From assembly GCF_003946505.1 (NCBI RefSeq), contig NZ_RHON01000002.1, positions 335,757-399,756 on the forward strand: a DNA stretch of 64,000 nt, written 5' to 3'. Position 1 is the first letter of the stretch. Each line of letters begins with the position of its first letter. Under the pieces are notes generated by a model that saw only the letters and a program-made list of their open reading frames with translations, made no database searches and was not told where the DNA came from. A program made the position numbers and the translations under genes. Origin of the DNA: Companilactobacillus mishanensis (GTDB lineage Bacteria; Bacillota; Bacilli; Lactobacillales; Lactobacillaceae). Of the stretch, positions 35,051-44,014 are shown piece after piece.

Positions 35051-35084
35051 GTTTTAAAAAGATAATCAATAGGGGGAATCAAAC

Positions 35085-35897
35085 ATGAAAAAGTTACGTG
35101 GAGTTTTATTCATTGTTATAGCAGCATTTTCAATCTTTGTATTAGCAGGATGTGGCAGTCAATCGTCAGAAAAGACTGTCAAAGTAGGAATCATGGCATC
35201 GGATGAACCAATTTGGAAACCTATTCAAAAGAAACTTAAGAAACAAAATATTGATCTTAAACTTGTAACATTCAATGATTACAATCAACCAAATCAAGCT
35301 TTGGAACAAGGTGAATTAGATATCAATGCGTTCCAACACATATACTTCCTAAATAACTGGAACAAGGCGCATAATGCAGACTTAGTTCCAATTGGGAAAA
35401 CATTTATCGCTCCATTGCGTGTTTATTCAACAAAAATTTCGTCTATCAAAGATTTAAAAGATGGCGATAAGGTTACCTTGCCAAATGATGCTACTAACGA
35501 AGGCCGTGCCTTGGAGTTATTAGAGTCAGCAGGCCTTATCGAGCTCGATAAGGCCAGTCTACCAACTGTAAAAGACATCACTAAATACAATACGAAAATC
35601 AAGGTAACACCACTAGATGCCGCTCAGACAGCTCATTCATTGGATGATGCTACTGCTGCTATTGTTAACAATACAATTGCTGCAGATGCCAAATTACCAG
35701 CTAAAGAAGACATTTATACTGAAAAGATCACCAAAAAATCTGAACGTTGGGTCAATGTGATTGCTACTACTAAAAAGAATAAAGATAATGCAACTTACAA
35801 GAAGATCGTGAAAGCATATCAGACAGAATCAAACGCTAAGAATCTTAAGAAAATATACAAAGATACAACGTTACCAGCATGGAATATGAAATTCTAA
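35085..35897 (+). CDS. metQ: methionine-binding lipoprotein MetQ (NlpA family), copy 1
   Basis: The 270-residue lipoprotein has the lipobox VLAGC (Cys23), then KVGIMASDEPIWKPIQKKLKKQ, FNDYNQPNQALEQGELDINAFQH and LDAAQTAHSLDD, all typical of NlpA/MetQ proteins. It delivers methionine to MetNI. The AUG T-box upstream supports methionine as ligand. It is separated from the next metQ by a new promoter and T-box, so it may be its own transcription unit. Confidence 0.92.
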   Translation: MKKLRGVLFIVIAAFSIFVLAGCGSQSSEKTVKVGIMASDEPIWKPIQKKLKKQNIDLKLVTFNDYNQPNQALEQGELDINAFQHIYFLNNWNKAHNADLVPIGKTFIAPLRVYSTKISSIKDLKDGDKVTLPNDATNEGRALELLESAGLIELDKASLPTVKDITKYNTKIKVTPLDAAQTAHSLDDATAAIVNNTIAADAKLPAKEDIYTEKITKKSERWVNVIATTKKNKDNATYKKIVKAYQTESNAKNLKKIYKDTTLPAWNMKF

Positions 35898-35938
35898 GAG
35901 AAAATTAATATACTTTTTCTGAAAATTAATATTTAAAT

Positions 35939-35967
35939 TTGACAATTTAATTTTCAAATTGTATTAT
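35939..35967 (+). promoter_or_regulatory. promoter of the second methionine T-box unit
   Basis: A perfect TTGACA (35939-35944) and TATTAT (35962-35967) have 17-base spacing. Confidence 0.8.
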
Positions 35968-35974
35968 CAACTCA

Positions 35975-36275
35975 ACGATAAGTAACAAATTATTAACTAA
36001 ACAAATTGATCAGGGGAAGTAATTTGGATTCTGACTTACAGAAAGTTCTCGTTTGCTGAGAGAGAACAGATGATTCAAGAGAAAATGACCTGTGATTGGT
36101 GCGCTGAGTCCAAAGGGATTAAGATGCAATGGGTGGTATCCATTATAATACACGCATATATTTCGATGTATGTTGTTAAGGAGGTAGGTGTAAGTCTACT
36201 TCAAATTAGAATGGTACCGCGATAAGTCGCTTCTAACTAGATTCATATGAATCTATGTGGGAGCGACTTTTTTTG
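35975..36275 (+). promoter_or_regulatory. T-box riboswitch, methionine (AUG specifier), copy 2
   Basis: Same architecture as the first: CAGGGGAAGTAA, specifier ATG at 36085-36087, T-box core TGGTACCGCG at 36212-36221, and a terminator AGTCGCTTC...GGAGCGACT with Ts (36224-36274). It controls the metQ-metQ-peptidase-metN-metI operon. The 36276-36403 spacer before the gene holds no other feature. Confidence 0.95.
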
Positions 36276-36403
36276 TTAGATTATAATTTTGCTTGTTGAT
36301 AATATCCTCAAGGGGGCGACTATTTATACCAAATTTAGTTAAGATCCGAGAATATTGGCCGATATTCAAACAGAAAATTTAGTTCAGATTTAAGGGGAAA
36401 GTA

Positions 36404-37228
36404 ATGAAAAAGTCTTATCAGATGTGGAAAACTCCACTATTAGTAATTGTTGCATTGTTTATCTTAGTTTTGACAGGTTGTGGAACTCACAACTCAAGTA
36501 ACACTGTCAGAGTTGGTATAAACGCTTCAGATGAACCAATTTGGAAAGAAGTTCAAAAGCAAGTTAAAAAGGAAGGTATAACCATAAAAATCACTGATTT
36601 TTCTGATTATAATCAACCAAATACAGCTTTAGCACAGGGTGGCTTGGATATAAATGCCTATCAGCATAGATATTTCTTAGATGCTTGGAACAAGTCACAC
36701 CACACTCATATCGTACCGATCGGTGATACTATCATTGAACCTTTAGCCTTGTATTCTCATAAGGTAACTAAAGTAAGTCAATTGAAAAAGAATGCCAAGA
36801 TCACGATTCCAAATGATACATCTAATGAAGCTCGTGCACTCCAATTATTAGCATCAGCTGGATTGATCACACTGAAAGATAAAAAGTTACCTTCTACTAA
36901 AGATATAACTTCTAATCGATTGCATTTGAAATTCACGACATTGGATGCTGCACAAACTGCTCGTTCGTTGGACGATGTTGATGCAGCTGTCGTTAATGGA
37001 AATGTCGCTAGTGATGCCAAATTGAATCCAAAGAAGGCAGTTTTCTGTGAGAAGATCACTCAAAAATCCAAACCATGGATCAATGTGATCGCAGCGGATA
37101 GCAAAGATAAAAATAATAAGAATTTGAAGAAGGTCGTTAAGGCGTTTCAGTCTAAAGCTACCGCAAAAGTTATTAAGAAAGTATACGGTGGCAACGCAAT
37201 TCCGGCCTGGAATTTGAATTTGAAATAA
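36404..37228 (+). CDS. metQ: MetQ-like lipoprotein, copy 2
   Basis: The 274-residue NlpA-family lipoprotein has the lipobox LTGC, VGINASDEPIWKEVQKQVKK and ALAQGGLDINAYQHRYF. It is the more divergent copy and differs from its neighbours in ligand-region residues (AYQHRYF, ILGD-type changes), so it could prefer a methionine derivative or peptide (inference). It starts behind GGGG at the head of the second T-box operon, 16 bases before the next copy. Confidence 0.88.
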   Translation: MKKSYQMWKTPLLVIVALFILVLTGCGTHNSSNTVRVGINASDEPIWKEVQKQVKKEGITIKITDFSDYNQPNTALAQGGLDINAYQHRYFLDAWNKSHHTHIVPIGDTIIEPLALYSHKVTKVSQLKKNAKITIPNDTSNEARALQLLASAGLITLKDKKLPSTKDITSNRLHLKFTTLDAAQTARSLDDVDAAVVNGNVASDAKLNPKKAVFCEKITQKSKPWINVIAADSKDKNNKNLKKVVKAFQSKATAKVIKKVYGGNAIPAWNLNLK

Positions 37229-37244
37229 TTCGGGGGAATCATAA

Positions 37245-38069
37245 ATGAAAAGATTCGGGAAAGTTATTAAACTGTTACTACTGTTCAGTGCAGCACTTGC
37301 ATTATTCGTGCTTGCGGGATGTGGAAATCAAAGCTCAAGTGATAAAACTGTCAAAATTGGGATTATGGCATCAGACGATAGAATCTGGAAACCACTTGCT
37401 AAAAAGTTAAAGAAGCAAGGAATAGATTTGAAATTGGTTGAGTTTACAGATTACAACACACCTAATAAGGCATTAACTCAAGGTGAAGTCGATATCAATG
37501 CTTTCCAGAATTATCATTTTATGAATGATTGGAACAAAGCAAATAAAGGAAATATCGTTTCAATCGGGGATACTTATATTGCACCTCAAAGAATTTATTC
37601 AAAATCGATCAAGAGTGTTAAAGAACTAAAAGATGGAGCCAAGGTTGCTATTCCAAGTGATTCAACTAATGAAGATCGTGGATTAAGAGTTCTTGAGCAA
37701 GCTGGTTTGATCAAACTAAAAAAGGCTTCATTACATACCACTAAGGATATTATTGAAAATAAAAAGAATTTAAAAATCACTCCTTTGGATGCTGCCCAAA
37801 CCGCACATTCATTATCAGATGTTTCAATGGCAGTGGTAAATAACGATATTGCTGAAGATTCAGGTTTGAAACCAAGTTCAGCTATCTATGTCGAGAAGAT
37901 AACAAAGGCATCAAAACCATACGTTAACTTTATTGCTACTACTAAAGATAAGAAGAACAATGCAACATACAAGAAAGTTGTCAAAGCATATCAAACGAAA
38001 TTCATTGAAAACAAGCTAAAAGAAATTTACAAGGGTTCAACATTACCAGCCTGGAATTATAAGTTCTAA
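37245..38069 (+). CDS. metQ: MetQ-like lipoprotein, copy 3
   Basis: The 274-residue lipoprotein has the lipobox VLAGC, KIGIMASDDRIWKPLAKKLKKQ, FTDYNTPNKALTQGEVDINAFQN and LDAAQTAHSLSD. GGGGG precedes the ATG. It is cotranscribed with copy 2 and the M20 peptidase gene. SDDRI replaces the SDEPI of copies 1 and 2, a feature it shares with copy 4. Confidence 0.9.
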   Translation: MKRFGKVIKLLLLFSAALALFVLAGCGNQSSSDKTVKIGIMASDDRIWKPLAKKLKKQGIDLKLVEFTDYNTPNKALTQGEVDINAFQNYHFMNDWNKANKGNIVSIGDTYIAPQRIYSKSIKSVKELKDGAKVAIPSDSTNEDRGLRVLEQAGLIKLKKASLHTTKDIIENKKNLKITPLDAAQTAHSLSDVSMAVVNNDIAEDSGLKPSSAIYVEKITKASKPYVNFIATTKDKKNNATYKKVVKAYQTKFIENKLKEIYKGSTLPAWNYKF

Positions 38070-38091
38070 TCTGTTTTGAGGGGGAATTTGA

Positions 38092-39429
38092 ATGTCGAAA
38101 TTATCAGATCCATTAATTCAAAAATCAATCACACAATTGAAGGACTATATTGCTCTTCCATCTGTTTCTGCTAAGCAACAATCTATTCCAGAAACAGCTG
38201 AATTTCTGAGAAAGTTGTTATCAGATTTTGGTGCTGAAGCTACAGTTTGGAATGATTTTGATCATCCTGTAGTATTTGCCGAAATAAAGTCCAAAAAGCC
38301 TAGCGATACAACGATTCTCATTTATAATCATTACGATGTTCAACCAGAAGAACCACTTGAATTGTGGAATTCTGATCCATTCAAATTAAAAATCACTGAT
38401 GATAAATTTATTGGCCGGGGAGCTTCTGACTGTAAGGCGGATTTGATCAGTCGGATTACCGCTCTAAATATTTATCGTGATGAACATGGCGATTTACCTT
38501 GCAACGTGAAATTCTTAGTTGAAGGTGAAGAAGAAGTAGCCAGTGAACATTTAGAAAAATACTTAGAGAAGTATCAAGATAAGTTGTCTTCTGACTTGGT
38601 CATTTGGGAATCTGGAAGTAAGAATGAACATGAACAATTCAGTTTTACAGGTGGTAATAAAGGTGTTTTGTGTTTCGAATTGGAAGCCACATCTGCGGAT
38701 ATTGACTTACATTCATCATTCGCCGCTGTCGTCGATAGTGCTACATGGAGATTGACACAGGCTTTAAATTCACTTCGTGACCAAGATGGAACAATCAAGA
38801 TTCCAGGATTTTATGATGATGTCAGAGAACCCACTGAAGTTGAAAAGAAGTTAGTTGATGATGCGATAACTCCTGACTTTGAGACCAAATGGGGACTTAC
38901 AGTTCCATTGTTAGCAAATAAGTCAGTTAACTATAATCTGACCTTCAGTCCAACTATTAATATAGAAGGATTGAGTTCAGGCTGGGAGGGTTCAGGTGTG
39001 AAAACTGTTGAGCCCAAGGCTGCAAAAGCCAAGCTGGAGTTCAGATTAGTACCTGATCAAGATCCACATGACTTATTCGACAAATTAACTAAGTATTTGG
39101 AAAAACAAGGATTTAAAGATATCAAAGTTACTTATCTATTAGGTGAAAAAGGATATCGTTGGGATTTGAATAGTCCCATTGTTAATACTTTGATTCAAAC
39201 TGCGGAAGAATTTTACAGCGGGAAAGATAAAGTTGAAGCTTTACCTTCTAGCCCGGGCACTGGTCCAATGTATTTAGTAAATAAATATGCGAAAGCACCG
39301 ATTGTTTCTACTGGTGTCAGTTATGCAAAAGCCGGTGCACACGCACCAAATGAGAATATTAGAATTCAAGATTATCTTGATTTTATTGATTTCTTTGATG
39401 AATTTTTAGGAAAATTAGTGAAGGAGTAA
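38092..39429 (+). CDS. M20 family metallopeptidase (ArgE/DapE/dipeptidase type)
   Basis: The 445-residue M20 zinc peptidase has metal-binding YNHYDVQPEEP (about residues 83-93), GRGASDCKADL, the catalytic LVEGEEEVAS, and a dimerisation domain about 190-310. Residues near the C-terminus (AGAHAPNENI) supply the last zinc histidine. Within a methionine-uptake operon it probably frees methionine from a dipeptide or N-acyl form (inference). Confidence 0.88.
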   Translation: MSKLSDPLIQKSITQLKDYIALPSVSAKQQSIPETAEFLRKLLSDFGAEATVWNDFDHPVVFAEIKSKKPSDTTILIYNHYDVQPEEPLELWNSDPFKLKITDDKFIGRGASDCKADLISRITALNIYRDEHGDLPCNVKFLVEGEEEVASEHLEKYLEKYQDKLSSDLVIWESGSKNEHEQFSFTGGNKGVLCFELEATSADIDLHSSFAAVVDSATWRLTQALNSLRDQDGTIKIPGFYDDVREPTEVEKKLVDDAITPDFETKWGLTVPLLANKSVNYNLTFSPTINIEGLSSGWEGSGVKTVEPKAAKAKLEFRLVPDQDPHDLFDKLTKYLEKQGFKDIKVTYLLGEKGYRWDLNSPIVNTLIQTAEEFYSGKDKVEALPSSPGTGPMYLVNKYAKAPIVSTGVSYAKAGAHAPNENIRIQDYLDFIDFFDEFLGKLVKE

Positions 39430-39433
39430 TTTA

Positions 39434-40495
39434 ATGGTAGAGAAAAACGGAATTATTCAACTAGAAAATATCGACGTTACTTTTCATAGCGAAGGTAAGA
39501 CGGTTGAAGCAGTTAAAGATATTTCATTAAATATCAACAAAGGTGATATTTTTGGAGTTATTGGTTATTCAGGAGCTGGTAAAAGTACGTTAGTACGTGT
39601 TATCAATTTGCTTCAAAAACCTACTTCAGGAACGGTTATTGTTAATAATCAGAATTTGACTAAATTGAGTGCAAAGGAACTTCGTGTTGCTCGTAAGAAT
39701 ATCGGAATGATTTTCCAACACTTTAATTTGATGAATTCATTGACAGTTTTCGGTAACGTGGACTTTCCTCTACGTGATTCAAAACTTTCTAAAAAAGAAC
39801 GTAAGGAAAAAGTTGAGCATTTATTGGATCTAGTTGGATTGTCAGACCGTGCAAATAACTATCCTTCACAATTGTCCGGTGGTCAAAAACAACGTGTTGG
39901 TATCGCTCGTGCTTTAGCTAATGATCCTGAAATACTTATTTCAGATGAGGCTACAAGTGCCCTGGATCCTAAAACAACAACTGAGATTTTGACATTGTTG
40001 GGTCGCTTAAATAAAGAGCTTGGCATCACAGTGGTGATCATCACTCACGAAATGGATGCTATCAAACAAGTATGTAATCGTGTTGCTGTTATGGAAAGCG
40101 GAAAGTTGATTGAAGAGGGTGACCTCCTGACAATTTTCGGTAGTCCTAAACAAAAGCTTACTAAGGATTTCGTTAATACATCTACCCAAGTCAAACAGGT
40201 TCTTGACGAAATCAAAGAGAGTGGACTTATTAATTCAATTTCTGGACGAGTGGTTGAACTTAACTATATTGGTAATGTTACTAACGAGCCGCTGGTTGTT
40301 GGTATCTACAAACGTTTCAATGTTGAAGCTAATATTCTATTCAGTAATATCGAACGTTTACAAGGGACAACTGTTGGAATCATGATACTTGCTCTAAAGG
40401 GTGACGATGACAAAGTTGTTGAAGCAATCAAATATCTGAATGATCTCAACGTAAATGTTAAAGAAGTAAATCTTGAAGAAAGCGAGGGAGAATAA
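39434..40495 (+). CDS. metN: methionine ABC transporter ATP-binding protein MetN
   Basis: The 353-residue ATPase has Walker A GYSGAGKSTL (about residues 41-50), signature LSGGQKQRVGIARAL, Walker B ILISDEATSALDP and switch His in ITHEM. The C-terminal ~90 residues form the ACT-like NIL domain (LNYIGNVTNEPLVVGIY...), which gives methionine feedback inhibition in this family. GAAGGAG lies before the ATG; metI starts two bases after the stop. Confidence 0.96.
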   Translation: MVEKNGIIQLENIDVTFHSEGKTVEAVKDISLNINKGDIFGVIGYSGAGKSTLVRVINLLQKPTSGTVIVNNQNLTKLSAKELRVARKNIGMIFQHFNLMNSLTVFGNVDFPLRDSKLSKKERKEKVEHLLDLVGLSDRANNYPSQLSGGQKQRVGIARALANDPEILISDEATSALDPKTTTEILTLLGRLNKELGITVVIITHEMDAIKQVCNRVAVMESGKLIEEGDLLTIFGSPKQKLTKDFVNTSTQVKQVLDEIKESGLINSISGRVVELNYIGNVTNEPLVVGIYKRFNVEANILFSNIERLQGTTVGIMILALKGDDDKVVEAIKYLNDLNVNVKEVNLEESEGE

Positions 40496-40497
40496 TT

Positions 40498-41187
40498 ATG
40501 TCACATTTTTTCAATACGTATTTTCCTAACGTGGTTGCCAATTGGTACGGTGATAATGGATTTGTTACATCAATCTGGCAAACACTTTATATGACGGTTA
40601 TTTCCGCAATATTTGCCGGTGTTATCGGTATTATTTTAGGAATCTTATTAGTTACGACAGCACAGGATGGTATTACACCTCACAAAGCTTTCTACGAAAC
40701 ATTGGATAAACTAGTTAACTTATTCCGTTCTATCCCATTCGTAATTTTGCTAGCTGTTATCGGACCATTTACTAAATTAGTTGTTGGTCAAACTATCGGA
40801 CCTAAGGGTGCGCTAGTACCATTGATCATCGGTACTGCACCATTCTTTGCCAGACAAGTTCAATTGGCTTTGGTTGAAGTAGATAAAGGTGTTATCGAAG
40901 CTGCTGAAGCAATGGGGCTTTCACCAATGCAAATTATCTTTAGAGTTTATTTGAAAGAAGGACTTCCTGAGTTGATTCGTTCAGGAACTCTAACAACGAT
41001 TAGTTTGATTGGTTTAACTGCCATGGCTGGTGCCGTTGGTGGTGGTGGTCTTGGTAACATGGCCATCAGTGTTGGTTACCAACGATTTGAGAACGACGTA
41101 ACATTTGTTTCCATGATTTTCATCTTGATATTGGTCTTCATTATTCAAGGTATCGGTGATTTTGCCGTTAAGAAATTGGAACATTAA
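40498..41187 (+). CDS. metI: methionine ABC transporter permease MetI
   Basis: The 229-residue permease has five or so membrane segments and the EAA loop EAAEAMGLSPMQIIFRVYLKEGLP (about residues 133-156), followed by TAMAGAVGGGGLGNMAI, a hallmark of MetI. It pairs with MetN to import methionine delivered by the MetQ lipoproteins. Confidence 0.96.
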   Translation: MSHFFNTYFPNVVANWYGDNGFVTSIWQTLYMTVISAIFAGVIGIILGILLVTTAQDGITPHKAFYETLDKLVNLFRSIPFVILLAVIGPFTKLVVGQTIGPKGALVPLIIGTAPFFARQVQLALVEVDKGVIEAAEAMGLSPMQIIFRVYLKEGLPELIRSGTLTTISLIGLTAMAGAVGGGGLGNMAISVGYQRFENDVTFVSMIFILILVFIIQGIGDFAVKKLEH

Positions 41188-41195
41188 TACATTAA

Positions 41196-41453
41196 ACAAA
41201 ATGAGCAGGGGAAGTAATTTGATTTCCGATCAAGAAAGCCACAATTTGCTGAGATGTGGTAGACGAATCAAATGAAAATGACCTGTGATTGGTACTCTGA
41301 GTCGATGTGATAAAGAAGTAATGGTCGGTACCCTTTACAGTACACACGTATGATTTCGTACGTTAATGAGGGGGAAAGTGTAAGCTTTTCCTAGGGTAGA
41401 ATGGTACCGCGACTGTCGCTTCTATATTTTGTATAGGAGCGACTTTTTTTATA
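41196..41453 (+). promoter_or_regulatory. T-box riboswitch, methionine (AUG specifier), copy 3
   Basis: CAGGGGAAGTAA, AAGAAAG and GCTGAGA elements, specifier ATG at 41278-41280, T-box core TGGTACCGCG at 41402-41411 and a terminator GTCGCTTC...GGAGCGAC with Ts (41414-41450). It begins within 10 bases of the metI stop. No clear promoter was seen, so it may sense read-through from metI. Confidence 0.94.
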
Positions 41454-41478
41454 AAAAATTTCTGGGGAGAATATATCA

Positions 41479-42309
41479 ATGAAGAATACAATTAAAAAGT
41501 TTGGTGCTATTCTAATAGCCGCATTATCAATATTTATTTTAGTAGGTTGTGGTAGTCAAGCTTCTGCGGATAAAACTAAGACTGTCAAAATCGGAATTAC
41601 AGGCTCGGACGATCGAATATTAAAAGCTGTCGGTAAAAAAGTTGCCAAGGATGGAATCAAGATAAAAGTTGTTCAATTTTCAGATTACAATCAACCAAAT
41701 ACAGCCTTGGATCAGGGAGAAATCGATTTGAATTCCTTCCAAACATACATTTTCCAAGATGACTGGAACAAGACTCATCATACAAATATCGTTTCAATTG
41801 GTGAAACTATCATTGCTCCAATGAGATTATATTCAAAGAAAATCAGTAATTTAAGTGAACTTAAAAAAGGTGATAAAATCGTTGTTCCCAATGATGCAAC
41901 TAATGAGGGACGTGCGTTGACACTATTACAAAGCGCCGGTCTAATTACCTTGAAGGATGTTAAATTACCAACGGTTAAAGATATTAAAGACAATAAATTG
42001 AAGTTAAAGATTTCAGAAATAGAAGCTACACAGACAGCACGTACACTTGGGGATGAAACTGCAGCTGTTGTTAACAGTGGTGTAGCTAGTGACGCAAAAT
42101 TGGATGCTAATAAAGCTGTTTATAGTGAACAAATTACTGCCAAATCAAAACCTTACGTGAATATCATTTCCGTAAATAAGAAAGATCAGAACAATCCAAC
42201 ATACAAGAAAATTATTGAAGCTTATCACTCTGATGATATTGCTAAGCTAGTTGACAAGTATTACAAGGGTCATGAAAAAGCAGCTTGGAATTATAAAGTA
42301 TTGCAATAA
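41479..42309 (+). CDS. metQ: MetQ-like lipoprotein, copy 4
   Basis: The 276-residue lipoprotein has the lipobox ILVGC, KIGITGSDDRILKAVGKKVAKDG, FSDYNQPNTALDQGEIDLNSFQTYIF and EIEATQTARTLGDE. It has its own T-box and ends at a terminator, so it can be induced separately from the metNI operon. Confidence 0.9.
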   Translation: MKNTIKKFGAILIAALSIFILVGCGSQASADKTKTVKIGITGSDDRILKAVGKKVAKDGIKIKVVQFSDYNQPNTALDQGEIDLNSFQTYIFQDDWNKTHHTNIVSIGETIIAPMRLYSKKISNLSELKKGDKIVVPNDATNEGRALTLLQSAGLITLKDVKLPTVKDIKDNKLKLKISEIEATQTARTLGDETAAVVNSGVASDAKLDANKAVYSEQITAKSKPYVNIISVNKKDQNNPTYKKIIEAYHSDDIAKLVDKYYKGHEKAAWNYKVLQ

Positions 42310-42314
42310 TATTG

Positions 42315-42340
42315 AGAGCTAGGGAGACCTAGCTCTTTTT
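42315..42340 (+). terminator. terminator of metQ copy 4
   Basis: AGAGCTAGG-gaga-CCTAGCTCT followed by Ts. Confidence 0.9.
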
Positions 42341-42342
42341 GT

Positions 42343-42371
42343 TTGACTTTGTGAATGAATCAATCTATAAT
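42343..42371 (+). promoter_or_regulatory. promoter of the TetR gene
   Basis: TTGACT (42343-42348) and a perfect TATAAT (42366-42371) have 17-base spacing. Confidence 0.8.
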
Positions 42372-42378
42372 TCATTCA
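42352..42378. promoter_or_regulatory. TetR operator 1 (autoregulatory palindrome)
   Basis: TGAATGAAT-N9-ATTCATTCA covers the spacer and -10 box of the TetR promoter. The identical half-sites and spacing recur at 42999-43025. Confidence 0.75.
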
Positions 42379-42401
42379 GTAATAAAAATGGTGGTGATTT
42401 G

Positions 42402-42968
42402 ATGGATGATAAGAAGCAGAGATTATTTGATGCAGCTCACGTATTGTTTTTAGAACGAGGATTCAAGAAGACTAGTATTGCTGATATTGCAGCATTAGCC
42501 GATGTAGCAGTTGGTTCTTTCTATTTATATTTTCAATCAAAAGAGGACATTTTTGTTGATGTCTATAATTTCGAAAATGAAAATATTAAGAGACAAATCA
42601 TGGAGAAAGTTAATTTAGATGATGATCCAATCAAACTTATCCGAGAAGTTATTGACCAGATATTCAAGTTATCGAGTAACAATGCAATCTTGCAAGAGTG
42701 GTTCAATAATCAGAAGTTGAATCAAATCATAGCTGAGCAGAATTCTTCAGCTGTCGAAGATAGCTTGATCTACTCAACCTTAATGAAGTTGATTGACCGT
42801 TGGATCGAAGAAGATTTGATCAAGGATGGCATGAGTAAGGAAAGAATGGTCAGCTTGTTTGATGCATTGACTGTGATCGACTTTCATCAAAGTGAGATTC
42901 AAACTAAAGATTACTATCAATTATTAAACGATTTAATTGAAGGAATACTAAGCGTGATTTTAAAATAA
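42402..42968 (+). CDS. TetR/AcrR-family transcriptional repressor
   Basis: The 188-residue protein has an N-terminal TetR HTH (DDKKQRLFDAAHVLFLERGF, TSIADIAALADVAVGSFYLYFQSKEDIF) and an all-helical ligand domain. ATG 42402 with GGTGGTG upstream is preferred to an in-frame ATG at 42339, which would lie inside the preceding terminator and the gene's own promoter. It probably represses itself and the following genes through the two identical palindromes. Confidence 0.92.
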   Translation: MDDKKQRLFDAAHVLFLERGFKKTSIADIAALADVAVGSFYLYFQSKEDIFVDVYNFENENIKRQIMEKVNLDDDPIKLIREVIDQIFKLSSNNAILQEWFNNQKLNQIIAEQNSSAVEDSLIYSTLMKLIDRWIEEDLIKDGMSKERMVSLFDALTVIDFHQSEIQTKDYYQLLNDLIEGILSVILK

Positions 42969-42998
42969 CTTGAGAAAGTTATTTTTTTTAAAAGATGA

Positions 42999-43025
42999 TG
43001 AATGAATTTAAAATATATTCATTCA
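42999..43025. promoter_or_regulatory. TetR operator 2 before the DUF4097-like gene
   Basis: TGAATGAAT-N9-ATTCATTCA, identical in half-sites and spacing to operator 1, lies 17-43 bases before the ATG at 43042 and overlaps a TATATT that may be a -10 box. Confidence 0.75.
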
Positions 43026-43041
43026 AACGAGGAGAAATCAA

Positions 43042-43716
43042 ATGAAGAAAATAATTTTAGGGGTAATTATCGTTGTTGTAGTTTTAACACTTGCAGTGGT
43101 TTTGATAAGTGCAAGTGGTAATAGAATAGATGTTAATAGTTTTTCAGTTTCAAAACTTGAGAACAAAACAACTCAAGTAAGTGGGGATGTTAAAGCAGTC
43201 AATCTGAAAGTTAGAACAGCATCAGTCAATATTAAAAAGGGGACTCAAAATAAAATTGAATTTCAAAATATTGTCCCTGATCAATTTGAAGTACAAGTTA
43301 AGTCTGGAAAACTCAATCTAATTCAGCATGATTATGCTAAACATCATTTGGAAGTGGGCAAGTCAGCTGCAATTACTATTGTTCTGAAAAATAGTACGGA
43401 TATTAAGAAGTTACAAGTTGACCAATTGAATGGTACGCTGAAACTAAATAATTTAACTACTGATAACTTGCTAATCAATCATGTTAATGGGACGACATTG
43501 AGTAATGATTTAAACGTGAGAGATTCAGGTAAATTAGTTAAAAAGAATGGTAAAACGTCGTTCACCAAATTTAGTAGTCCTGGTCTCAAGGCATCAGTGA
43601 AAACTGGAACATTTAAACTTAATGGAACTAAGAAATCCAACGACTACAATGATAATAAAGATGCTCAATTTGTAATTAATAGTGGATCTGGTCAAGTATC
43701 TGTCACAACGAAATAA
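43042..43716 (+). CDS. membrane-anchored DUF4097-like beta-strand protein
   Basis: The 224-residue protein has an N-terminal membrane helix (about residues 4-25) and then repeating short beta-strand units such as VNLKVRTASVNIKKG, KLQVDQLNGTLKLNN and FVINSGSGQVSV, typical of DUF4097/putative adhesin envelope-stress proteins. It has its own TetR-type operator and lies before two PspC genes, suggesting an envelope-stress module. Ligand and trigger unknown. Confidence 0.75.
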   Translation: MKKIILGVIIVVVVLTLAVVLISASGNRIDVNSFSVSKLENKTTQVSGDVKAVNLKVRTASVNIKKGTQNKIEFQNIVPDQFEVQVKSGKLNLIQHDYAKHHLEVGKSAAITIVLKNSTDIKKLQVDQLNGTLKLNNLTTDNLLINHVNGTTLSNDLNVRDSGKLVKKNGKTSFTKFSSPGLKASVKTGTFKLNGTKKSNDYNDNKDAQFVINSGSGQVSVTTK

Positions 43717-43761
43717 GTGACAATATTGTAAGGTCATCGTAAGCAATTTAAATGTACTAAT

Positions 43762-43790
43762 TTTACTCAATATTTTAATATGTATATATA
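43762..43790 (+). promoter_or_regulatory. possible promoter of the pspC pair
   Basis: TTTACT (43762-43767) and TATATA (43785-43790), 17-base spacing, 20 bases before the first PspC start. Confidence 0.45.
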
Positions 43791-43810
43791 AAGAAAAAGG
43801 GGAAATCAAA

Positions 43811-43999
43811 ATGCATATTCCAATTAAAAGATCTAAAAATAATAAAATATTTGCCGGAGTCGTTGCCGGTGTTTCAGAACACTTTGGATGGAACGTTGCT
43901 CTAGCACGTGTCATCTGGGTTTTACTAGCAATCACCCCAGCAGTACCAGGTATCATCGCATATCTAATATTTTGGTTATTAATGGAAGATCCAGACTAA
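43811..43999 (+). CDS. PspC-domain protein, copy 1
   Basis: The 62-residue protein is essentially one PspC domain: IPIKRSKNNKIFAGVVAGVSEHFGWNVALARVIW, then a hydrophobic helix ending YLIFWLLMEDPD. Such proteins act in phage-shock or envelope-stress responses at the membrane. It lies 15 bases before a close paralogue. Confidence 0.9.
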   Translation: MHIPIKRSKNNKIFAGVVAGVSEHFGWNVALARVIWVLLAITPAVPGIIAYLIFWLLMEDPD

Positions 44000-44014
44000 G
44001 AGGAGGCAATTTGA

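Noticed and set aside
34774..35082. 102-residue minus-strand frame over the first T-box
   Set aside because: It is the antisense of a structured riboswitch leader; no ribosome site, and it disappears in T-box copies 2 and 3.
41160..41200. Promoter for the third T-box unit (TTGCCG-17-TAATAC)
   Set aside because: Both boxes match poorly, so readthrough from metI is as likely.
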